Assembly (NCBI RefSeq): GCF_029873635.1
Contig: NC_080423.1
Coordinates: forward strand, 99,944,991-100,008,990
Origin: Malania oleifera
Taxonomy: Eukaryota > Streptophyta > Magnoliopsida > Santalales > Ximeniaceae
Reading direction: 5' to 3'
DNA: 64,000 nt
Shown piece by piece: positions 55,750 through 64,000 of this stretch. The notes under the pieces were generated by a model. The model made no database searches. It saw nothing but the letters and a program-made list of their open reading frames with translations, and was not told where the DNA came from. Position 1 is the first letter of the stretch, and the number at the start of each line of letters is the position of its first letter. The position numbers and the translations under genes are program-made.

Positions 55750-58700
55750 ATGGCAGGAAGGCATTTGTATTCAATTGGAAGCCCTAGATCCAAATCCCCC
55801 ACCATCCTCTTTGTCTGTCTCTCTCTTCTCACTCTCTTCTTCATCTTCCTCTTCTCCTTTTCTATTTCTCCTTCCCAAAACCCTAACCTCAGACCCGAGC
55901 GCTCCTTCGTAGCCTCACTCGAGCACTTCCTCGCCTCTGGTTCTCGCAGATCTCGTAGGGTTCCTGACGACACGGTGGTTTCTGGTGCTGAAGATTCCGT
56001 GACAAAGCTCGATGATTTGATGTGGAGGAGAGAGAGTGAGAAGTTCCGCGAAGATTCGTACTACCCGGCTTTGTCACTGGCGCCGTCGCCCCTTCGGGTT
56101 TATGTATACGAAATGCCTTCCAAATTCACCTACGATTTGCTGTGGTTGTTTAGGAATACGTACAGAGACACCTCGAATCTCACCTCTAATGGCAGCCCCG
56201 TTCATCGCTTGATCGAACAGGTATTTAGGTTCTGTAATTGTTTTTCTCACAGAGAATTTTATTTCCTTTTCGGTATTACGATATTTAGATTGAATGTTTT
56301 TCTTATTTTATGTTATTATTAAAGGGCCATTATTTTTGAGCATTTTTTTGGGATTATAAGAATTGAAATCTATGCAGTTTTGCTTCAGAACGCAAGAAAA
56401 CTGCTTTGGATTTTGGAGTTGCTAACCAGATAAATATTTCTTTCCAGAACTAAATGTTGGTCGGAGCATTGTTTGAATCTTGGAAATGAAATATTTCATT
56501 AGGCTGCATTTCTGATTGGACATTGGATTCCAAATGCGGACTTTAGAATCCTGCTTTTACTGTAAATTTGCCGGCCATGTGGTTTTGAATATTTATTGAA
56601 AATTTGCTTGCATATGAACCTGCAAAATAATGCAATTCCAGTTAGGCCTTTTTAAATTATCGTTCTAAAACTCATTTCATGCTACGTATAGTGTGAGCTT
56701 TTGAGATATAGTGGTATTTTTATTAGTAAATTGATACTCATGCTATTATAATCTAAATGTAATTATGTTCAGATTTTTTATGCTTTTATGTGCATATATG
56801 ATTGGAGATTAGACACATTTAGTTTATTCTCAAATGCTGAATTTAATTTTTTAAAGCTTCATTTGATTGTTGAGAGGTGTCAAGGTCTAGGGAGAAAAAG
56901 AATTTGAAGTTTAAGCTTAAATTTTCATTCAGGGAAACCCAAGAAAAATAAATACAGCTTCCCAACTTGCAGAATACAGTTATTTTTTGGTTTGATAGCC
57001 AATGTATCTTCTCTCTCTCTCTGATATCTTATATAGCAGAAAAACATACATAGTAGATTAATAGGCAAATAGTTCCCTGCTGCTTTGAAATGTTGTTAAT
57101 ATATTATTTTTGTTAGTCAAATGACGTGTGGAGCATTAATTTACAATTGTCAATGCAGCATTCTATTGACTACTGGTTGTGGGCTGATTTGATTGCTCCG
57201 GAATCAGAAAGGCTTCTAAAAAATGTTATAAGAGTTCACCATCAGGAAGAGGCAGACCTATTTTACATTCCATTCTTCACAACCATCAGCTTCTTCTTGT
57301 TGGAGAAGCAGCAATGCAAGGCACTTTACAGGGTGTGAGTGCACTTCCAAGGTTTATGTTCAGTCTGCATGGTTTTTTTGCTTTATATTCCTCTGTGTTT
57401 GTTAATGTCATTTAACTGCTTCAACTTTTTGTAACTGGAAAGGAATGTGATGTTATATCATCAGCCCACTTTCAGTCCATTTTCGTACTTACTCTTCACT
57501 TGTCCAGAAAAATTAAAACGAAAAAAAAAAAAATACTTTTGTGATACTGAGCTTGACAAATCCTGATCCCAAGTACACGGGTTCAGTCGCCTGAATTTTA
57601 TTTTATTTTCCAATTTGCTCTTTATGTGTTTCTGCTATAAAGTTGGTCTGCACTTTGGGCTAAAAAATTCATGAGCTGGATGAAGCATGTTGACCTTAAG
57701 TTGAATTTGGTATACCCTGCAGGTTTGATCCAAACTATCATTTATTAAAAAAAAATATTAAAAAAAAAAAAATAAATTAAAAGAACTATTGGAGCAGATG
57801 TGGAAGTGTAAACAAGACTCTATCTGTGAATGTTGTTCAAGCATAGTTTATTATGTTTGATCCAATATCATCATTTATCAAGTTGCAGTAATTAGTGTTT
57901 TGTTCCATTTTAACAATGTGTCAAAATGGTTCAAGCATTAATTTCTAGGTTAGGTTAACTTCATAAATTAGTAAGTTTCAGAAGAATCATACTAGGTAAT
58001 TAGTCTTTGTATTGATGCTATAGCTTAGTACTTTGCAGTTTCTATCTTTTTTGTTCTGTTAAGTTGATTGTCTTTAGCTGGATTGGAAAATGGGAGGATT
58101 AGAATCTTTTCCATGAGAGTTTTGTTTTTAAGATGATATTCTCATGTCATAAAATCATACTTTCTGAATATATACTCTAGAATTAGTCATCGTTTTGTCG
58201 TGGCTGAAGAAAATTATGTGAAGGATTGAGGAGCTCAACCCAAATCTTAAAATATGTGAAGAATTAAGGAATTTATGCCAATGTCCACACATGCTTGTTC
58301 ATTTATTGTTTGATAATTGATACAAAGACATCAATGAATACATGTGGTCTAGCCATCAACACTAATATGACGTGTCTATCTATTTATACGTGTGGTCTAT
58401 CCGTCTGCACGGATATAATCCCTTCATTTGTTTATCAGTTCATCAGTTATTCCCTTATTCATGATTGCATACTCTCTGAGTCATTATTGAGTGTTGAGTA
58501 AATGTCTATTAGGGATTAATTAAAAACTTGTGTGAACACATAGTATGAACACCTGCAATGTACACAATCAGAATTTTGGTAATCAATACCTTTATATCAT
58601 CCCTAGATTGTCTTCATTATTTTTTATTTGGCATTTGAGGATTTGTTTGAATGGCTTTTAGAATCTGTTGTATCTCTTGCAACTAGACTGGATGTGTGGT

Positions 58701-61700
58701 TTTATATATATATTCTGTTAAGTTTGTCAAATTTGCTTATGCATTCTGAAGAGCTTTTACTCATGCTTGTAGGAGGCTTTGAAGTGGGTGACAGATCAGC
58801 CTGCTTGGAAGCGGTCTGAAGGAAGGGACCACATACTTCCAGTTCATCATCCCTGGTCCTTCAAGTCTGTTCGAAGATTTATGAAGAATGCGATTTGGCT
58901 GTTACCAGACATGGACTCTACAGGGAACTGGTCTTTATCTGCCTGACATTGCTAATACTTCTTTAGAAGTCCATTCCTCACTTTAGGTGCTCTTGTAACT
59001 TATTTCAATATTTCAGGTACAAGCCTGGACAAGTTTGGCTTGAGAAAGACCTGATACTTCCTTATGTCCCTAATGTTGATTTATGTGATGCAAAATGCTT
59101 ATCGGAGAGTGAACCAATGAGAAGGACTTTGTTGTTTTTTCGTGGAAGGCTTAAAAGAAATGCTGTAAGAATTTTGGCCAAAACTAATTGCTGAATTTCC
59201 TTGAGGTTATTTTGGTTGAGTCATGCCAAACCTTTTGGATATGTGAAAAACGTATTCTCATCAAGTCATCTGGATGGGCCTGGGAGTGAGATTTGGCTGG
59301 GGTCTGGGCTTTTAGGTGTTTTGTTTTTATGTTTTTTCGTCCTTTCTTTTTTTTTTTTTTTTTGGCGGCCATTGTTGGACTTCCTGAGATTTGATTATGG
59401 TTGCAATTACAATAGAGTTACTTCTGTATATCTTTCAGATACTTGATCTGATATTTTGTATTGCGGTTTGAAGCATTGAATAATGATCAGTTATGTTAAA
59501 TTATGGCACAAAAGATAATTTGGTGTGGCGGGGGCACTTCAGTGGTGTGATAGTGAGGGATGTTGGGTGGGAAACACAACATATGGCACTTGATTATAGT
59601 ACTTTATCATTTATTTAGCTTCCTGTTATGTTTAGGAATCCTACTTATTTGACCCGCATATTTTGTGCATGGTTTATTGCTTAGTGGCTTTTGTATTTTG
59701 TGTGTCACCATTCTGTAATGCTTGGACCAGACCTTCTCATTGATTCATTATTTTCTTGAGCCACTAATTTTATCACAAAAGAGCATGTGCGTGTATTATT
59801 TTCCATTTATCAAATATGCGTACTTAAGAAAAGTCAGAACACTAGAAGCATGTGTTCTTGAAAATGTTGTTGGCTGTCTTAGTAGACTTGCAACTGCTTT
59901 TTGCACTATTGGGTTGTATTATGCCATTAATCTTGAAATATTTGTTATCACCTAGTTGCATACTTGTATATGGAATTGCCTTCATCTGTAGTGGCCTTCA
60001 CAGATCCTGCTTGCATTGTAATTGGGTTGCATTTTGTTTGAAGTTCATTGTCGGAATTTTTTTAGACTTAGGTTAGGTGGCTATAAGTCTAGATTCTGTA
60101 AATGAATCCTCTTATCTTGGGCAAATTGTAGCATTCTCTGGGTTCATCCACACCTTTTTGATTTCTCTGAAAGGTGTTATGAATTAACAAGTATGATCAT
60201 ATTCTGGAATTTGAAAAAAAAACCTACCTAGGCCATCACTTTGGAGTTTATTCGGAGCCTGGATATGGAAATTAGCTGGTCTCCGTATTTAATCATATTT
60301 TGCAGGCTGTTGGCATAAAGTTTTAGTCAATCATATTTTTTTATCCAGATGGTTTGACACCCTCTTGGTGTACAATGATGAATAATAAATATTGAGGCAA
60401 CAAAAGGAAAGCAAACATTTGTTGAACCAATGAGTTCATTTCTTTATGTATTTTTCTTTGGAATGCAAAGAACATTATCCAAGAAGATTATGTCCATCAA
60501 TTAGATGGTTTTATTGTTTCATTCTTTTGATCTCTTGCATTAGTGATCTTCTGATTGTTAGTGGGGAGAAGGTTCCTTTGCATTCTCTGTAATGAAAAGA
60601 TAACTACGCATTTGTCTCGAACAGTTATTTTGCTAGTGCTTATTCCATCCAAGGAGTAGTTGCTAAGTTTATGGTATTCTACATGCAGGGAGGAAAGATA
60701 CGTGCTAAACTTGTGGCTGAACTAAGTGGTGCAGAGGATGTTGTTATCGAGGAGGGTACTGCTGGAGAGGGAGGGAAAGAAGCTGCTCAAAATGGCATGC
60801 GCAAGTAGAAAAAATGCAGATGCTCCTTTTATTATTTCTTTTCAAATGAATTCAGCTCTGGTTTGCATTAGTAAATTTGTTCTGCTGCTTCCTTTCTTAT
60901 CAGGTCTATCTTTTGCCTAAGTCCAGCTGGTGACACTCCATCATCTGCTAGGTTGTTCGATGCTATTGTTAGTGGATGCATACCTGTTATCCTTAGTGAT
61001 GAACTAGAGCTTCCTTTTGAAGGCATACTTGATTATCGTAAGGTATATGCATTTTTTTAACCTGTGTCTAAGTTTTTTCTTTCATTTTGCGTATCTTGGA
61101 AAATGAAGTGATTAGTTTAATGAGAAAATATTTATAGTAGTCTCCCCAAAACAGCCATTCTCATAAGACCCTTATTGTTTCAAAAATCTATATCACCATA
61201 CTGAATCTAGTGTGAAGGAAGGAATGATGATAGGAAGTTGGCTACTTAGGTAAATCAGTTCCTTCGCTAAAAGACCTGCCTGCCCTGTTGAGGGATATCT
61301 TTCAAGAGCACTTCTTGATAAATATGAAGAGAATTCGGTTGTAGCTAGGAGTAAAGCCATGTTCATTTGTGGAACAAATTTTAATATTCCATTCCCAAAT
61401 TTTCAAATAATTATAAAAATGCTACCTTTTTATTTACCAGTTTCTCAAATTTGTATAGGAAAGTTGGAAAACATCTTTCTATTGTTTGCCAAATTTCCTA
61501 TATAAATCCTGAAAAGCTGGAAAACAAGGTGACATTTTTGTAATTATTTGGAAATCCTGTGTATCTGTTTTCCATGCATAAACGGTCCCCAACCTTTTTT
61601 TTTTTTTGTGCTTTTTTGGGGGTGGGAATGGAAGATGAGTTTCAAATGTCACAGTTAAATGAATGCAATGCCTTTTATTTAGTTTAAAATTAGTAAAAAT

Positions 61701-63134
61701 GTATCCAAATCATGGATCTGCTAGTATGATTTAAAGTTTGATTTTGTTCATTATATCTGTCTCAGATCTACGAGAGTATGATTTAAAATTTGTTTTTGTA
61801 CCATATATTTTACTTGTATGTGATTATGTTGGTTGTACTTGAATTTCTAAGCGCATCACTTGCTCCACTGTTACATTCATCTGTTCTGCTGCTGCTAGGC
61901 AGAAGGCTTCTATGGGAGCTCAAGCTGGGCAGCCACTCTATAGCTCAAGAAGTAACTTTTTGATTTAGTATGCAAGGTGGCATGTTGAGATAACTTAAGT
62001 TTTGTTGATTAAAGTATTGACTATGTTGTTGCTAATTTCTCCATCAATAGGTATAAATGACCAAATGGTCAGCATACTAAATTTAAATTGACTTCTTATA
62101 TAGTTATTATGTATGTTGCAAATAAGCTATGGTAATGAGTAGTTGCTAAGCTTTCGTGTTTTCTTGAATACAGATAGTTCTGTTTGTTTCTTCCAGTGAT
62201 GCCATGCAACCAGGTTGGCTTTTGACATTTCTTAGGAGCATTAGTCCTTCTCGGATACAAGAAATGAGGAGGAACCTAGCCAAGGTTTGTGACTACAAAA
62301 AAGTGATAGAAAACTTCTGACTTAGCGCTGCTGTTTGAATGTCTTTTTTTAAATAGCTGGAAGCTTGTTGAACTTCATCTTTTGATCTACTTAGTGATGA
62401 TGCTCTCCTGCAGTGTCACCCATCAGCTTCCAAATCATTTTCTTAATTTATTATCTCTTTTCATCTCATCAATATTCGTTTAGTAGCTTTCGTGAAATTT
62501 CTCATTATTATCCTTCATAACTTAGCCATTGCTTTGCAATGACAGATTTTGTTAGTCATTCATTTCTTGCAGTTTTCAAGGCATTTCCATAATTTAAGTT
62601 TTTTGTTTTTGTTTTTGTTTTTATTTTTGTTTTTTTGCATCCAATCAATATTCATTTAGTAGCTTTCGTGTTATTTCTTATTATTACCCTTCATAGCTTA
62701 GCGATTGCTTTGCAGCAACTGATTTTATTATTTATTTTCTTGCAGTTTTCAAGGCATTTTGTTTATTCAAGTCCAGCTCAGCCAGTTGGTCCAGAAGATT
62801 TAGTGTGGAGAATGGTCTCTCTCTCTCTCTTCTCTGTGTGTGCGTTTTCGCTATAGACTGGTATGCCAAGCATGGGTATGTTGTTGAAGTATGACATCTT
62901 CAGTACTGGCATACTGGCAATATCAAAAGCTTTCTAATCCATACTAGTCAATTTGAACCCTTTATTGGCTGCTATGTTTATTTGTTTCTTCATTTTATGC
63001 ACCAGATGGCAGGCAAACTTGTGAACATTAAGCTCCACACCCGGCGATCGCAGCGTGTTGTGAAAGATTCCAGAAGACTCTGTACCTGTGAGTGCAGGCG
63101 TGCCAATTCCACAACTTCAACTCCTCTCTCTTGA
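55750..63134 (+). CDS. Exostosin/GT47-family glycosyltransferase (At5g16890-like)
   Basis: This is a type II Golgi glycosyltransferase of family GT47, the family that builds plant wall polysaccharide side chains. Donor and acceptor are unknown for this clade. Nine coding exons (55750-56220, 57159-57332, 58773-58930, 59017-59164, 60689-60804, 60904-61042, 62174-62284, 62746-62814, 63006-63134) join in frame to 504 residues. Residues 18-40 form a signal anchor, and a basic, low-complexity stem follows. The exostosin core starts at [18 protein letters not shown] (about 116-133) and includes [10 protein letters not shown] (about 190-199), [13 protein letters not shown] (about 305-317), [20 protein letters not shown] (about 358-377) and a [20 protein letters not shown] block just after. 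The tail is rich in cysteine and arginine. The start is the first ATG in the frame. Confidence 0.93.
62466..62762 (+). repeat. 173-bp tandem duplication carrying a second copy of the exon 8 splice acceptor
   Basis: Positions about 62466-62590 and about 62639-62763 are imperfect copies at a period of 173 bp. Both contain CATTTAGTAGCTTTCGTG-like DNA, a 'cttagc.attgctttgca' stretch and TTCTTGCAG followed by TTTTCAAGGCATTT. The second copy is the real acceptor (exon 8 from 62746). The first has an intact AG (62571-62572) and the first 14 exon bases, but the reading frame does not continue as the protein family does. Confidence 0.85.
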
Positions 63135-64000
63135 TCACTTGCTGCCACTGTTGCTTCAATATGCTTTCATTGTTGGTGAAAGATTGCTTTCTTTGCTCGT
63201 CCGATGATGCAAATCAATCTCAGCAAATTACTTCTGTAATCTCCTCATTATCTTTGTCTCGCTGATGCTAGATTCTGTAAGCTGCCAGTTTTTGAAGGTC
63301 GCTTCTCTCTTGATTATGTAAAAGAGGAACCGATTCACTCATGGTGTTCCTTCTTTTCTTTTTGTGCAATAAATTATTTTTGCCATCATTGTCTTTCCTT
63401 TTGCGTTGTTTCGTTTTTAATGTTCTTCTAGACTTTATTTATGATGCATTATCAATGTATATACTCAAAATGTTCTGTTTATATTAGAATGCTTCTAATC
63501 AAAGTAGACTTCTTTTTCCCCCCTACATTGCTTTCTAAATTTGAAGAGAAAAAAAAGTGAATTCGATATATTTTTTAAATTAATCTTGAGCATAGCTATG
63601 TTCGATTCGTTTTAAGATTGTTTGATAAACATTACACTGCTCTCAAGATCTTCATCTTTCAGTTTAAATTATCTATTTTTGTTTTTCAGTTTAAACTGTT
63701 CGCAAGGATAACAGTTTTTATTTTTGTTGTTCGTATCTTTGTTGATTTGTTTTTAGGTGCAGAACAAGGGGTCGGAGGAATAGCCAATCAGCCGAAGTTA
63801 TTGAGATTTTTTCGTGTCGCAAAACACACCGAGGCAGTGTTTGTTGGATTATTTTTATAAAAACAAGATATTTCAATTATTATAATTTTAACCATTGTTT
63901 TATAAATTAATTCAATACTGATTGTAGTTATAATCTTTATTAGTTTTGCTATTATTATTTACAGTTATACAAATTATATATTAAATGTACGAGGCAAATT
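63135..64000. other. GT47 gene 3'UTR and flanking sequence
   Basis: A candidate poly-A signal, CAATAAATTA, lies at about 63367. Beyond about 63550 the sequence is AT-rich and no gene is recognised. A TTCAGTTTAAA repeat occurs near 63658-63690. Confidence 0.45.

Noticed and set aside
59201-59446. 81-residue frame in GT47 intron 4
   Set aside because: It starts just past the exon 4 donor, crosses a poly-T run and does not match the protein family. It is intronic.

Overview
This is nuclear DNA from a flowering plant, almost certainly a eudicot. The coding exons are split by spliceosomal introns with GT/AG borders. The proteins resemble Arabidopsis orthologues throughout, and intergenic and intronic DNA is filled with Ty3/gypsy and Ty1/copia LTRs, L1 and RTE LINEs and MITEs. 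I cannot name the species. The transposon load and long introns fit a medium or large, probably woody, genome.

Layout. Positions 1-8,324 hold LTR remains: a minus-strand copia-type LTR cut by a solo gypsy-type LTR (436-2528), then a Tat/Ogre-like LTR stretch cut by a second solo LTR (3391-5549). Positions 8,325-26,734 are a nest of six LTR insertions three layers deep. Each is delimited by its own 5-bp target-site duplication (TSD), so the order of insertion can be read. A MITE lies at 27,117-27,768. The rest of 26,740-29,700 holds nothing I recognise.

Three host genes follow, all on the plus strand. (1) A TOL1-type ESCRT-0-like adaptor (VHS + GAT) has three coding exons at 30,612-48,677. 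Its second intron is 16.2 kb and holds an RTE LINE, several L1 pieces, a solo LTR, a TRIM, a foldback element and a MITE fragment. (2) A HEMK2/MTQ2-type eRF1 glutamine methyltransferase has one coding exon (52,704-53,474), probably preceded by a 5'UTR exon. A receptor-kinase fossil lies in the intron between them. (3) A GT47/exostosin-type Golgi glycosyltransferase has nine coding exons from 55,750 to 63,134, and all splice phases join cleanly to 504 residues. From memory, genes 1 and 3 correspond to the Arabidopsis neighbours At5g16880 and At5g16890, which suggests old microsynteny. The three genes serve unrelated processes: endosomal sorting, translation termination and wall polysaccharide synthesis.

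The most unusual pattern is in the LTRs. Several unrelated families carry a cluster of short perfect or near-perfect palindromes directly upstream of the LTR TATA box. The palindrome sequence differs between families (TTCGTCGACGAA, CGGTCGACCG, AAACCGTCAACGGTTT) but its position does not. Some of the same LTRs also carry a second array of 25-36 bp units farther in, built around a GGC...GCC dyad. I know of no name for this arrangement. It is the best candidate here for something undescribed.
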